A stretch of 64,000 nucleotides of DNA, from positions 2,046,001 to 2,110,000 of the forward strand of contig NZ_JAFBBJ010000001.1 of assembly GCF_016907085.1 (NCBI RefSeq), given 5' to 3'. Shown here in pieces: positions 43,814-52,516 of this stretch. Below the pieces are notes generated by a model that was not told the origin of the DNA, searched no databases, and saw only the letters and a program-made list of their open reading frames with translations. The translations under genes and the position numbers were made by a program. The stretch comes from Clavibacter michiganensis (GTDB lineage Bacteria > Actinomycetota > Actinomycetes > Actinomycetales > Microbacteriaceae). How positions within the stretch are numbered: the stretch's first letter is position 1; each line of letters begins with the position of its first letter.

Positions 43814-44533
43814 TCAGCGCGCTCGCGCCACGAACACCATCACCCGCGATGCCTCCGTCAGCGGGCCGCGCGCGAAGTCGCCGTGCACCGCGTCCACGTC
43901 GAAGCCGGCCGCGTCGAGCTGCGCCGTGATCGTGGCGCGGTCGCGGAACGCGAACTCCTGCACGTCGGTGACCACCTCGCCCGTCGCGACGAACCGGCTG
44001 CGGAAGGCGACCGTGACGCGGCCCGGTCCCGACTCCTCGACGTCCATCCGCTCCTCGAGCGGCCCGTGCGCGGTGTCGCGCGTCGTGGCCGGCCCCGCCC
44101 AGCGCTCCCACGCGCGGTCGGCTGGGTTCCGGCTCTCGAACGTGAGCGTGCCGCCCGCGCGGAGGGACCGGCGCAGGTCGGCGAGGGTGCGGATCCACTC
44201 GGCATCCGGGATGTGCTGCACCACGTTGCCGGTCAGGAACGCGAGGTCGAAGGGGCCGGCGGGGATCGCGCGGCTGTCGCCGTGGATCCACTCGACCGCA
44301 TCGCCGCCGGGCCGGTTCCGCGCGACATCGAGCATCGCGGCCGACGGATCCACGCCCACGACCCGGCGCCCGGGCGCCTGGAGCGAGACGGTGAGCATGC
44401 CCGTGCCGCAGCCGAGGTCGAGCACGGACCGGGCGCCCACCTCCGCGGCGAGCGCCCGGTCGAAGTCGTGGTCGGGTCCGTCGGGGTTGTCGCCGTCGTA
44501 GAGCGCGACGAGGCGGGGATCGAGGTCGGGCAC
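43814..44533 (-). CDS. Class I SAM-dependent methyltransferase
   Basis: The 239-residue protein has the SAM-binding motif VLDLGCGTG near residue 37, an acidic strand-2 end VVGVDPS, and LAFLTGNVVQHIPD as motif IV. These place it in the small-molecule methyltransferase group (Methyltransf_25/11). The substrate is unknown. The start is GTG 44533 with TACCGT 6 bases upstream. It is divergent from the membrane-protein gene at 44572. Confidence 0.87.
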   Translation of the reverse strand: MPDLDPRLVALYDGDNPDGPDHDFDRALAAEVGARSVLDLGCGTGMLTVSLQAPGRRVVGVDPSAAMLDVARNRPGGDAVEWIHGDSRAIPAGPFDLAFLTGNVVQHIPDAEWIRTLADLRRSLRAGGTLTFESRNPADRAWERWAGPATTRDTAHGPLEERMDVEESGPGRVTVAFRSRFVATGEVVTDVQEFAFRDRATITAQLDAAGFDVDAVHGDFARGPLTEASRVMVFVARAR

Positions 44534-44539
44534 GCTCCG

Positions 44540-44545
44540 ACGGTA
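44540..44545 (-). promoter_or_regulatory. -10 hexamer of the methyltransferase gene
   Basis: TACCGT on the minus strand ends 6 bases before GTG 44533. It lies back to back with the plus-strand TAGCCT at 44560, so two leaderless promoters share 38 bases. Confidence 0.45.
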
Positions 44546-44559
44546 GCGGGCGGTGCCCC

Positions 44560-44565
44560 TAGCCT
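44560..44565 (+). promoter_or_regulatory. -10 hexamer of the membrane-protein gene at 44572
   Basis: TAGCCT ends 6 bases before GTG 44572. Confidence 0.45.
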
Positions 44566-44571
44566 GATCCC

Positions 44572-45099
44572 GTGACGGATCCGGAACAGCACCCCGCCCG
44601 CGGACGCCGCGCCCCCGACGCCGCGCAGCGATCCGAGGCCATGAAGGAGCGGATCTACGTCACGTTCACCGCCCTCGCGGTCACCATCGCGACCGAGCGC
44701 GAGGCGGAGCACGCGACGATCGGCGGCGCCGCGCTCACCCTGCTGCTCACGGTGGTCGGCACGCTGCTCGCGGTGTCGGTGGCCGAGTGCATCGCGCAGA
44801 TGGTGCGCGACGGCGAGGTGCCGGATCGGCGCGACGTCGGCCACATCCTGTACGTCGGCATCAGCTCCCTCGGCGTGCTGCCCGCGCCGCTCGCGATCCT
44901 CGGGCTCTCCGCGCTCGGCGCGCTCGACCTCCAGGCGGCCCTGCGGATCATCGCGATCGTCCTCGTGGCGACGCTCGTGATCGTGACGCTCGTCGCCGTC
45001 CGCCGCCTGCGCGTGTCGTTCGGCGTGAAGCTCCTGGTGCTCGCGGTCGTCGCCGTGCTCGGCGTCGCGGTGCTCGCGGTGGAGCTGGCCGTCCACTGA
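44572..45099 (+). CDS. Polytopic membrane protein of unknown function
   Basis: The 175-residue protein has a polar N-terminal tail (25 residues) and then four to five hydrophobic helices, with the acidic loop VRDGEVPDRRDVGH between helices 2 and 3. TEREAEHATIGGAALTLLLTVVGT suggests a conserved actinobacterial family, but I cannot assign a function. It is monocistronic: it has its own -10-like box, and the next gene carries another. Confidence 0.65.
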   Translation: MTDPEQHPARGRRAPDAAQRSEAMKERIYVTFTALAVTIATEREAEHATIGGAALTLLLTVVGTLLAVSVAECIAQMVRDGEVPDRRDVGHILYVGISSLGVLPAPLAILGLSALGALDLQAALRIIAIVLVATLVIVTLVAVRRLRVSFGVKLLVLAVVAVLGVAVLAVELAVH

Positions 45100-45142
45100 T
45101 CCGCTCCGGATCCGATCCCGCCGTTCCCGGAGGCGACCGACG

Positions 45143-45148
45143 TAGCGT
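45143..45148 (+). promoter_or_regulatory. -10 hexamer of the GNAT gene at 45155
   Basis: TAGCGT ends 6 bases before ATG 45155. The 6-base gap GAGGGG could also act as a weak ribosome site if transcription began further upstream. Confidence 0.4.
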
Positions 45149-45154
45149 GAGGGG

Positions 45155-45709
45155 ATGCCCGCCTCCCCGCTCGCGCCGCTCCTCGAGACCGCCCGCCTCC
45201 GCATGCGGCCGCTCGGCCCGGCGGACGTCGACGTGGTCCACCGCCTGTGGGCCGAGCGCGACCCGCGGCATCCCGCGCACCGCCGCGTCGACGACGAGGG
45301 GCACCCGTCACGCGGCGAGGTGCTCGACCGCCTGACGGTGCAGGCCGAGGAGTCGCTCCGCACAGGCATCGGGCTGCTTGCGATCGAGCGCCGCGACGAG
45401 CCGGGCGTCATCGGATACTGCGGCCTGGTCGTCGGCAGCGCCTCCGTCGAGGAGCCGGAGATGGCCTTCGAGCTGCTGCGCGACGTGCACGGCCAGGGCA
45501 TCGCGACGGAGGCGGCGCGCGCCGTGGTCGAGGCCGCCCGCGCGACGGGCCGCACCCGGCTGTGGTCGACGGTCCGACGGTGGAACTCCGCGTCCGTCCG
45601 CGTGCTGGTGAAGGCCGGCTTCACGGACAGCGGCCGCGTCACGCCGGATCCCGAGGACGGCGACACGGTGTGGATGGTGTGCGGCCTCCGGGAGCCCGCC
45701 GTCGCCTAG
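45155..45709 (+). CDS. GNAT family N-acetyltransferase
   Basis: The 184-residue protein of the RimJ/RimL-like group starts LETARLRMRPLGPADVDVVHRLW. The acetyl-CoA-binding region is FELLRDVHGQGIATEAARAVVEAA, near residue 105, followed by the conserved WNSASVRVLVKAGF. It may acetylate a ribosomal protein N-terminus or a small molecule. Its TAG stop shares bases with the stop of the convergent gene (CTAG, 45706-45709). Confidence 0.87.
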   Translation: MPASPLAPLLETARLRMRPLGPADVDVVHRLWAERDPRHPAHRRVDDEGHPSRGEVLDRLTVQAEESLRTGIGLLAIERRDEPGVIGYCGLVVGSASVEEPEMAFELLRDVHGQGIATEAARAVVEAARATGRTRLWSTVRRWNSASVRVLVKAGFTDSGRVTPDPEDGDTVWMVCGLREPAVA

Positions 45710-46236
45710 ACCTCCCGCATCTCCCAGCGGATCTCTCCGTCCACGCGCTCGTCGGTGGGCGCGAGCCCCAGCCGCCGGGCCACGGCCTCCGACGCCGCGT
45801 GATCCGGGTGGATGTTCGCCCGCACGACCCCGACGCCGTCCTCCCGCAGCCACGCGACCATCGCCGCCGCGCACTCGGCCGCCGCGCCGGATCCCTGCGC
45901 CGCCGTGCCCACGAGCCACGCGACCTCCGCCACCCGCGCGGGCGCCTCGCCGGTCACGGTCGCCTGCACGAACCCGGCTGCGCGGCCCGACGCGCGCTCG
46001 CGGAGGATCCACACGAGCCACCGCGCGGATCCGTCCGGCGAGCGCCCCGCCGCCTGCCGGGCGAACCGCACCTCGAGCGCGGCGGGCGACGGCGGCTCGC
46101 CCCCGGTGAAGCGGTACAGCGCCGGATCCGCCAGCACCTCGACCATCTCCCGCGCGTGCGCGACCACCAGCGGCTCGAGCGCGAACCTGGCCGTGACGAG
46201 CACGGGGGCGGGCTCGGGAGCGGGCGACGTCGTCAT
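45706..46236 (-). CDS. GNAT family N-acetyltransferase
   Basis: The 176-residue acetyltransferase of the same broad group has LVTARFALEPLVVAHA, then VAWLVGTAAQGSGAAAECAAAMVAWL as the acetyl-CoA loop and DHAASEAVARRLGLAP near the end. It is only distantly similar to the convergent GNAT at 45155, so it is not a recent duplicate. ATG 46236 was chosen; the frame is open upstream through a tandem repeat. The substrate is unknown. Confidence 0.85.
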   Translation of the reverse strand: MTTSPAPEPAPVLVTARFALEPLVVAHAREMVEVLADPALYRFTGGEPPSPAALEVRFARQAAGRSPDGSARWLVWILRERASGRAAGFVQATVTGEAPARVAEVAWLVGTAAQGSGAAAECAAAMVAWLREDGVGVVRANIHPDHAASEAVARRLGLAPTDERVDGEIRWEMREV

Positions 46237-46243
46237 CGCCCGA

Positions 46244-46288
46244 GCCTCCCACGCGCGGGCCTCCCACGCGCTGGCCGCCCGCGCGCCG
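46244..46288. repeat. 15-bp tandem repeat upstream of a GNAT gene
   Basis: Two near-identical 15-base units beginning GCCTCCCACGCGC are followed by a third, diverged unit. On the minus strand the array lies just before ATG 46236 and would read as AWEAR repeats if translation began upstream. Confidence 0.65.
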
Positions 46289-46304
46289 CCGCGCGGGACG
46301 GGGA

Positions 46305-47015
46305 TCAGCCGAACGCCTCCGGCAGCGCCGCGGTGAAGGCGTCGAAGTGGGAGTACCAGACCGAGTGCGCGGCCCCCGGGATGCCCCGCACGTCGACGCC
46401 CGCCGCCGCGAGGCGCGCGGCCTCCTCCGCGCTCACGAAGCGGCTCGGATCCGCGCGCACGACGATGGACCCCGGCTCCGGCGCCCACGCGTACGACGGG
46501 ACGGCTGCGAGCGCGGCGGCCGTGGCGGGGTCGAAGCGCCGGGCGGCGCGGCCCTCGACCTCGCGGTCGCGCTCGGAGTACTCCGGCCGCGAGATCCGCA
46601 GCGCCTCGGCCGTCCGGCCCCGGCGGTCGCGCTCGTAGGCGGCGGCCACCTCGACCGGATCCTCGCCGCCGAGGACCTCGAGTGGCGCATCCACGTAGAC
46701 GACCACGTCGGGGCGCCGCTCCGGGAACGCCTCCCCGAGCACGATCCCGCCGAACGAGTGCCCGATCGCGAGCGCCGGCCGCTCGACGCCCGCATCCGCG
46801 ACGGCGCGCGTCACCGCATCGGCCGCCCCCGGCACCGTCAGCGCCGGATCGCGGTCGGCGAGGCCGTGCCCCGGCAGGTCCACGGCGAGCACCCGGTATC
46901 CGCGCGCCGCGAGCAGGGGCGCGACCCGCCACCAGCTCTCGGCGGATCCCATCAGCCCGTGGAGCAGGACGGCCGCGCGCGGCCCGGTGCCGGTCTCGTC
47001 GATGTGCAGGCGCAT
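46305..47015 (-). CDS. Alpha/beta hydrolase
   Basis: The 236-residue protein has the alpha/beta-hydrolase fold with oxyanion region LLHGLMGSAESW, nucleophile elbow GHSFGG (Ser near residue 87) and catalytic His in IPGAAHSVWY near the C-terminus. The acid residue probably lies in VVRADPSRF. It resembles small esterases and haloperoxidase-like enzymes. The substrate is unknown. It is divergent from the P-loop kinase gene at 47066. Confidence 0.87.
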   Translation of the reverse strand: MRLHIDETGTGPRAAVLLHGLMGSAESWWRVAPLLAARGYRVLAVDLPGHGLADRDPALTVPGAADAVTRAVADAGVERPALAIGHSFGGIVLGEAFPERRPDVVVYVDAPLEVLGGEDPVEVAAAYERDRRGRTAEALRISRPEYSERDREVEGRAARRFDPATAAALAAVPSYAWAPEPGSIVVRADPSRFVSAEEAARLAAAGVDVRGIPGAAHSVWYSHFDAFTAALPEAFG

Positions 47016-47053
47016 GCGACCAGGAGATCACGCGGGCGACGGCGCCGGGTCCC

Positions 47054-47059
47054 TAGGAT
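47054..47059 (+). promoter_or_regulatory. -10 hexamer of the P-loop kinase gene
   Basis: TAGGAT ends 6 bases before ATG 47066. Confidence 0.45.
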
Positions 47060-47065
47060 CCCCGC

Positions 47066-47581
47066 ATGCTCATCGTGATCCGCGGCAGCTCCGGATCCGG
47101 CAAGTCCACGCTCGCGGCCGCGCTCCAGCGCGCGCTCGGCTGGCCCGCCGCCGTCCTCGGCCAGGACCACCTCCGCCGGGTCGTCTACCGCGAGAGCGAG
47201 GACACGGGCGGGCTCCCCGAGGGCACCGCGCACGTCGACCTGCTCGAGGTCGCCGCCTGCCACTGCCTCGCGGCCGGTCATCACGTGATCGTCGAGGGGA
47301 TCCTGCGCGCATCGCACTACGCGGCCGCCCTCGAGCGCATCGCCGGCCACGCGGACGACGCCCGGTTCCACGCCTTCGACGTCCCCTTCGACGAGACCGT
47401 GCGGCGGCACGCGGGCCGTCCGCAGGCCGCCGAGTTCGGCGCGGACGAGATGCGCGACTGGTACCGCGGCTGGGACCCGCTGCCCTTCGTCGCGGAGCAG
47501 CGCATCGCGGCCGACGAGCCGCTGGACGCGGTGACCGCCCGGATCCTCGCCGGCGGTCCCCCTGGTCCGCCGGCGCGCTGA
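47066..47581 (+). CDS. P-loop kinase-like protein (AAA/zeta-toxin-like fold)
   Basis: The 171-residue protein has Walker A GSSGSGKST at residues 7-15, a QDHLRR segment typical of small-molecule and zeta-toxin kinases, and VIVEGIL as strand-3 Asp/Glu motif. It ends with an Arg-rich lid (DETVRRHAGRPQ). It probably phosphorylates a small molecule. No antitoxin gene lies next to it, so a toxin role is unlikely. Confidence 0.8.
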   Translation: MLIVIRGSSGSGKSTLAAALQRALGWPAAVLGQDHLRRVVYRESEDTGGLPEGTAHVDLLEVAACHCLAAGHHVIVEGILRASHYAAALERIAGHADDARFHAFDVPFDETVRRHAGRPQAAEFGADEMRDWYRGWDPLPFVAEQRIAADEPLDAVTARILAGGPPGPPAR

Positions 47582-47637
47582 TCCCGGTCCCCGAGCCGCG
47601 GCCGGCCGCCCCGCCCGCCGCCGTCGCACCCCGCCGA

Positions 47638-47643
47638 TACGCT
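47638..47643 (+). promoter_or_regulatory. -10 hexamer of the EamA gene at 47650
   Basis: TACGCT ends 6 bases before GTG 47650. Confidence 0.45.
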
Positions 47644-47649
47644 GACGAC

Positions 47650-48708
47650 GTGACACCCGCCGGCGCCCCGACGCCCTCCGCATCCGCCGCCCCCGCCTCG
47701 CCGCTCGCGCTCCCCGGCGGCCGCCGCGTCGCCGTCCAGTTCGCCGCCATGGGCACGGTCTGGGGCGCGAGCTTCCTCTTCATGAAGGTCGCGCTCGAGG
47801 GCGTCTCGTTCGGCCAGGTCTCGTGGACGCGGCTCGTGCTCGGCGCGATCGCGCTCGGCCTCATCGTCGCCGCGCGCCGCCTGCCGCTGCCGAAGGAGCG
47901 CGTCGTGTGGCTGCACTTCGCGGTCGTCGGCGTCGTGGGATCCGCGATCCCCTACTCGCTGTTCGCGTGGGCCGAGCAGCACGTCACCTCGGGCGTCGCG
48001 AGCATCTACAACGCGACCACGCCGATCATGACCGCGCTCCTCGCCACGCTCGCGTTCCGGGTCGAGAAGCTCGGCCGCCGGCAGCTCGCGGGGATCGCGC
48101 TGGGCATCGTCGGCGTCGTCGTGATCATCGGCCCGTGGCGCCTCACCCCGAGCGCGGAAGCCGCCGCGTCCGGCGAGCCGCTCCTCGAGCTCGCGGGCCA
48201 GCTCGCATGCCTCGGCGCGGCCCTCTGCTACGGGATCACGTTCGGCTACCTCCGCCGCTTCCTCACGCACCGCGGCATCCCCGGCGTCGTGACCGCGTTC
48301 ATGCAGATCGGCATGGGCGCTGCCGCGATGGTCCTCGCGACCCCGTTCCTCGCGACCGGCCCCGTGTCGCTGGATCTCCCCATCGTGCTCAGCCTCGTGG
48401 TGCTCGGCGTGGTCGGCACGGGCCTCGCGTACCTCTGGAACATGAACGTGCTCCTCGCCTGGGGCCCCACGGCCACCTCGACCGTCACGTACATCACGCC
48501 CGTGGTGGGAGTCGCGCTCGGGATCCTCGTGCTCGGCGAGACCCTGCACTGGAACGAGCCCGCGGGCGCCGTCCTCGTGCTCCTCGGCGTGCTCCTCTCG
48601 CAGGGCCGCCGTCGCGCCGGACGCGGATCCGCCGCCCGGGCCGCCGCGACCGCCGCAGCCGCCGCAGCCGCGCCCGCCGCGACGCGCACCCCTCCGACGC
48701 CCGGATAG
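47650..48708 (+). CDS. EamA/DMT family transporter
   Basis: The 352-residue protein has ten predicted helices and two EamA halves. The first begins GTVWGASFLFMKVALEGVSF and the second carries YITPVVGVALGILVLGETL. Tails at both ends are Ala/Pro-rich (ATAAAAAAAPAATRTPPTPG at the C-terminus). It probably exports small metabolites. It is unrelated in detail to the DMT gene at 18629 and stands alone. Confidence 0.86.
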   Translation: MTPAGAPTPSASAAPASPLALPGGRRVAVQFAAMGTVWGASFLFMKVALEGVSFGQVSWTRLVLGAIALGLIVAARRLPLPKERVVWLHFAVVGVVGSAIPYSLFAWAEQHVTSGVASIYNATTPIMTALLATLAFRVEKLGRRQLAGIALGIVGVVVIIGPWRLTPSAEAAASGEPLLELAGQLACLGAALCYGITFGYLRRFLTHRGIPGVVTAFMQIGMGAAAMVLATPFLATGPVSLDLPIVLSLVVLGVVGTGLAYLWNMNVLLAWGPTATSTVTYITPVVGVALGILVLGETLHWNEPAGAVLVLLGVLLSQGRRRAGRGSAARAAATAAAAAAAPAATRTPPTPG

Positions 48709-48711
48709 GCT
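48706..48711 (+). promoter_or_regulatory. -10 hexamer of nucS overlapping the upstream stop codon
   Basis: TAGGCT begins with the TAG stop of the EamA gene and ends 6 bases before GTG 48718. The nucS promoter is thus embedded in the end of its neighbour. Confidence 0.5.
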
Positions 48712-48717
48712 CGCCGG

Positions 48718-49413
48718 GTGCGTCTCGTCATCGCCCGCTGCTCCGTCGACTACGCCGGCCGCCTCAGCGCGCATCTCCCCCTCGCCACCCGCCTCCTCAT
48801 GGTCAAGGCCGACGGGAGCCTCCTCGTCCACTCGGACGGCGGCTCCTACAAGCCGCTCAACTGGATGAGCCCGCCCTGCACGATCGTCGAGGTCGAGCCC
48901 GACGACGACCAGGCGCTCGCGGGCGTCCGCGAGATCTGGCGCGTCGTGCAGCCGAAGACGGCGGACATGCTCGTCGTCTCCATCCACGAGGTGCTGCACG
49001 ACTCCGCGCACGACCTCGGCGTCGACCCGGGCCTCGTGAAGGACGGCGTGGAGGCGCACCTGCAGAAGCTGCTGGCCGAGCAGATCCACCTGCTGGGCGA
49101 CGGCCACGAGCTCGTGCGCCGCGAGTACATGACCGCCATCGGGCCGGTCGACATCCTCGCGCGCGACGCGGGCGGCAAGTCGGTCGCCGTCGAGCTCAAG
49201 CGCCGCGGCGACATCGACGGCGTCGAGCAGCTCACGCGCTACCTCGAGCTGATGAACCGGGATCCGCACCTCGCGCCGGTCACGGGCGTGTACGCCGCGC
49301 AGGAGATCAAGCCGCAGGCCCGCACGCTCGCCGAGGACCGCGGCATCCGCTGCCTCCTCCTCGACTACGACGCCATGCGCGGCATGGACGACGGGCACGC
49401 GCGCCTGTTCTGA
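48718..49413 (+). CDS. nucS: Mismatch-specific endonuclease NucS (EndoMS)
   Basis: The 231-residue protein is the non-canonical mismatch-repair nuclease of actinobacteria, which lack MutS/Mut[22 protein letters not shown] is the N-terminal DNA-binding start. The nuclease core is [31 protein letters not shown], with the Asp and the ExK pair. The C-terminal end ARLF is the beta-clamp binding tail. The length matches mycobacterial NucS. Confidence 0.95.
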   Translation: MRLVIARCSVDYAGRLSAHLPLATRLLMVKADGSLLVHSDGGSYKPLNWMSPPCTIVEVEPDDDQALAGVREIWRVVQPKTADMLVVSIHEVLHDSAHDLGVDPGLVKDGVEAHLQKLLAEQIHLLGDGHELVRREYMTAIGPVDILARDAGGKSVAVELKRRGDIDGVEQLTRYLELMNRDPHLAPVTGVYAAQEIKPQARTLAEDRGIRCLLLDYDAMRGMDDGHARLF

Positions 49414-49601
49414 CCTGATCCGCCCTGCGGCCCACCCCGCCCGCCCCGCCCGGAGCGCGCGCCTGTCCACCTGGCGACGTGTCCCCGTTCGGGGGCTGTG
49501 CACTGCTCGGACCCCTGCCTAGCGTCAGACGGGCGACGGTTCACCGCCGCATCTACGGGGGTGGACGTGAGGCGTGCCGATGCGGTCGTCGGGGCGACGC
49601 C

Positions 49602-50807
49602 GTGACCACGATCGACGCCACCGCCTCCCGCGCCGCCGCCCGGGCCGCCGGTGCCGGCACCGGGGCGGGGCCGACCGCCGCGCGCGTGCGGATCGACCCG
49701 TATCCCCGCAGCACGAGGAGCCGCTGGCTGCTGCGCCTGCTCTTCAGCCTCCCCTACATCGTGGTCGCGATCCTCGGGGACCGGGCGGCGGCCGAATCGC
49801 CGATGGCCACGACCACGGTGAACGCCGACCTCCTCGCCCGGGTCGCCCGCATCGACTGGACCCGCGCCGACGCCGCGTGGGTGGGCGACCTCTACCCGCC
49901 CGTGGCGACGGTCGTCGCCGCCCTCACCCCCGGCGGGACCCTCGGCCTCGGGATCGTCGGCGCGCTCATCGCGGGCCCCTTCCTCCAGCAGATGCTCCAG
50001 GCGATGCAGCAGCGCCGCTTCCCGCCCGTCGAGTCCGCCATGTTCATGGCGGCCCTCGGCGCCAACCCGCTGTTCGCCCACATGGTGACGACCAACCTCG
50101 AGGCGTTCCTCGGCGTCGCGGCGTTCGGCGTGGGCGCCACCAACATGGTCCGCTTCGTCGCGTACCGGAACACGCAGGCCGGCTTCCGCGCGGGGCTGCT
50201 GTTCTCGCTCTCGGCGCTCTCCAGCGCGAGCGGCATCGTCTACATCGTCGTCATCGGGCTGGCCGCGCCGCTGATCTCGCTCGCCCGCCGCGGCGAGCGC
50301 GGGGCCCGGGCGTCGAACACCCTCGTGCTCCTGTTCCCGACCCTCTCGGCCTTCCTCACGGTGGCGTTCCTGCAGCTCGTCTTCCTGCACGAGCCGTTCG
50401 CGTTCCTCACGGCCCAGTTCCGCTACGACCCGGCCCTCTGGGACACCGTGCCGCAGCTCGTCACCACCCTCAACGGCTTCCTGCTGCTCGCGCCGATGAT
50501 CTCCGGCTGGATCCTCGCGCTCCTGGTCCGCCGCCCCGGCGCCGTGCTCATCTCCACGCTGCTGTTCCTCGGCCTGCTGGTCGGCTACATCCTCGGCCTG
50601 ATCCCCGCCAACTCCGCCGGCAACACCTTCTTCATCATGACGATGATGGGCATGGCGATCCTCCCGGCCGCGACCACGCGTCGGGCCGACGTGCTGATCA
50701 CGATCGTCGCCGCCGTCCAGATCGCCATCGCGTGGGCGGCCGCGTACAACCGCCCCGTCGTCCTCGACTGGATGGGATCCATCGCCCGCGCCATCGGGTG
50801 GGCCTGA
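49602..50807 (+). CDS. Polytopic membrane protein paired with a GT2 glycosyltransferase
   Basis: The 401-residue protein has an Ala-rich N-terminal tail, a first helix at about residues 48-65 and eight or nine further helices. DRAAAESPMATTTVNADLLARVARIDWTRADAAWVGDLYPPVATV forms an extracellular loop resembling the acceptor loops of GT-C-type membrane proteins, with an acidic pair. I cannot name the family. The GT2 gene starts 1 base after its stop, so the two probably work together in making an envelope glycan. A TAGCGT at 49520 is a possible -10. The start is GTG. Confidence 0.7.
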   Translation: MTTIDATASRAAARAAGAGTGAGPTAARVRIDPYPRSTRSRWLLRLLFSLPYIVVAILGDRAAAESPMATTTVNADLLARVARIDWTRADAAWVGDLYPPVATVVAALTPGGTLGLGIVGALIAGPFLQQMLQAMQQRRFPPVESAMFMAALGANPLFAHMVTTNLEAFLGVAAFGVGATNMVRFVAYRNTQAGFRAGLLFSLSALSSASGIVYIVVIGLAAPLISLARRGERGARASNTLVLLFPTLSAFLTVAFLQLVFLHEPFAFLTAQFRYDPALWDTVPQLVTTLNGFLLLAPMISGWILALLVRRPGAVLISTLLFLGLLVGYILGLIPANSAGNTFFIMTMMGMAILPAATTRRADVLITIVAAVQIAIAWAAAYNRPVVLDWMGSIARAIGWA

Positions 50808-50808
50808 G

Positions 50809-52467
50809 ATGACCCTCGCGCAGCCGACGTGGCAGGACGACATCGACCCGGAGCCCGTCCGGCGCGGCCCCCGCGAGCGCTACCTCGCCGAGGGGTGGCT
50901 GCCGATCCGGCGCCTCGCCGACGGCCGGCAGCTCGTCGCCACGGACGGACGCCACCGCGAGCCCGCGTTCGCCGACGACCTGGCCGCGGATCTCGGCGGC
51001 CCGCTCTCGTTCACCGACGTGGATCCGTGGGAGCTCAAGGACGCGGTCCTCCGCCTGTGCGGCGAGGCCGTCGCGGACGACGCCGCCAACCGGCTCTTCC
51101 GCAGGAATCCCGAGCTGTCCGGCCGCTTCGTCTTCTCGCGCGGCCAGAAGACGGGCGCCCTGGTGGCCGCCGTGATCATCGTCGCGCTGGCGGTGGTGTG
51201 GCCGCGGCAGACCGCCGTCGGCGCGCTCTCCGTGGTGAGCCTCGCGTTCCTCGCGGCGACGACGTTCAAGTTCCTGGTGGCGCTGCAGGGCGCGCGCTTC
51301 GACGTGGTGGAGCGCGTCACCGACGCGGAGGTCGCGCGGCTCGACGACGCCGACCTGCCGATCTACACGGTCCTGGTGCCGGTGTTCCGGGAGGCCAACA
51401 TCGTCGCCCAGCTCATCGAGAACCTCGGCGGGCTCGACTACCCGGCGCACAAGCTCGAGGTGCTCATCCTCATCGAGGAGGAGGACTCCGAGACGCGGGA
51501 CGCGATCGTGCACGCGGATCCGCCCGCCCACTTCCACATCGTCACCGTGCCCGCGGGCCAGCCGCAGACCAAGCCGCGCGCCTGCAACGTGGGCCTCACC
51601 CTCGCGTCGGGCGAGTTCCTCGTCATATACGACGCCGAGGACACGCCCGATCCCGACCAGCTCAAGAAGGCGCTCATCGCCTTCGAGCGCGGCGGCCCCG
51701 AGATGGTGTGCGTGCAGGCCGCCCTCAACTACTTCAACGCGACCGAGAACGCGCTCACGCGCATGTTCACGCTCGAGTACTCGTACTGGTTCGACTACAT
51801 GCTCGCGGGCCTCGACCACTCGGAGCTGCCGATCCCCCTCGGCGGCACCTCGAACCACTTCCGCACGGGCGCGCTCGTCGAGCTCGGCGGCTGGGACCCC
51901 TACAACGTGACGGAGGACGCCGACCTCGGCATCCGCGCCTCGGCCGTCGGCTACCGCGTGGGCGTCATCAACTCCACCACCATGGAAGAGGCGAACACCT
52001 CCATCCCCAACTTCATCCGGCAGCGCTCGCGGTGGATCAAGGGGTACATGCAGACGACGCTCGTGCACGCCCGCCGTCCGGTCGCGCTCATCCGCGAGGT
52101 CGGCCTCGTGCGCTTCCTGTCGTTCGCGCTCCTCATCGGCGGGACGCCGGCCACGTTCCTCGGCGTGATCCCCTTCTACCTCGTGACGATCGCGTCGCTC
52201 GCCATCCCGAGCACGGTCCTCACCTCCGTCTTCCCGGCGTGGGCGCTCTGGACGAGCCTGTTCAACTTCCTCATCGGCAACGGGGTCATGGTCTACGTCT
52301 CGATGATGGGGCCGTTCAAGCGCGGCACGTTCCACCTGATCCTGTGGTCGCTGCTCAACCCCGTCTACTGGATCCTCCACTCCATCGCCGCGTACAAGGG
52401 CCTCTGGCAGCTGCTCACCCGGCCGCACTACTGGGAGAAGACGGAGCACGGCCTCACCCAGCAGTGA
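50809..52467 (+). CDS. Processive-type family 2 glycosyltransferase (cellulose-synthase-like)
   Basis: The 552-residue enzyme has a cytosolic N-terminal region of about 105 residues, two membrane helices, and then the GT-A domain. TVLVPVFREANIV binds the nucleotide sugar, YDAEDTPD holds the DxD-like motif, VTEDADLG is the TED motif and RQRSRWIKGYMQ is the Q(R/Q)xRW motif. Four C-terminal helices follow. This combination matches BcsA-like beta-glycan synthases, but no PilZ domain is present. Product and sugar are unknown. The tail ends KTEHGLTQQ. Confidence 0.88.
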   Translation: MTLAQPTWQDDIDPEPVRRGPRERYLAEGWLPIRRLADGRQLVATDGRHREPAFADDLAADLGGPLSFTDVDPWELKDAVLRLCGEAVADDAANRLFRRNPELSGRFVFSRGQKTGALVAAVIIVALAVVWPRQTAVGALSVVSLAFLAATTFKFLVALQGARFDVVERVTDAEVARLDDADLPIYTVLVPVFREANIVAQLIENLGGLDYPAHKLEVLILIEEEDSETRDAIVHADPPAHFHIVTVPAGQPQTKPRACNVGLTLASGEFLVIYDAEDTPDPDQLKKALIAFERGGPEMVCVQAALNYFNATENALTRMFTLEYSYWFDYMLAGLDHSELPIPLGGTSNHFRTGALVELGGWDPYNVTEDADLGIRASAVGYRVGVINSTTMEEANTSIPNFIRQRSRWIKGYMQTTLVHARRPVALIREVGLVRFLSFALLIGGTPATFLGVIPFYLVTIASLAIPSTVLTSVFPAWALWTSLFNFLIGNGVMVYVSMMGPFKRGTFHLILWSLLNPVYWILHSIAAYKGLWQLLTRPHYWEKTEHGLTQQ

Positions 52468-52504
52468 CGGTGGGGGTTCCCGGCAGGCACCCGATCGACC
52501 CTCG

Positions 52505-52510
52505 TAGGGT
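52505..52510 (+). promoter_or_regulatory. -10 hexamer of the HAD gene at 52517
   Basis: TAGGGT ends 6 bases before GTG 52517. Confidence 0.45.
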
Positions 52511-52516
52511 GGCAGC

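Noticed and set aside
47066..47581. Zeta-toxin assignment for the P-loop kinase
   Set aside because: No epsilon-like antitoxin is adjacent and the gene has its own promoter; the fold alone does not show a toxin.
49561..49605. 14-codon upstream frame ending in GTGA before the membrane protein at 49602
   Set aside because: Any GTG start followed by A creates such an overlap; here there is no -10 box at the right distance and no clear ribosome site.
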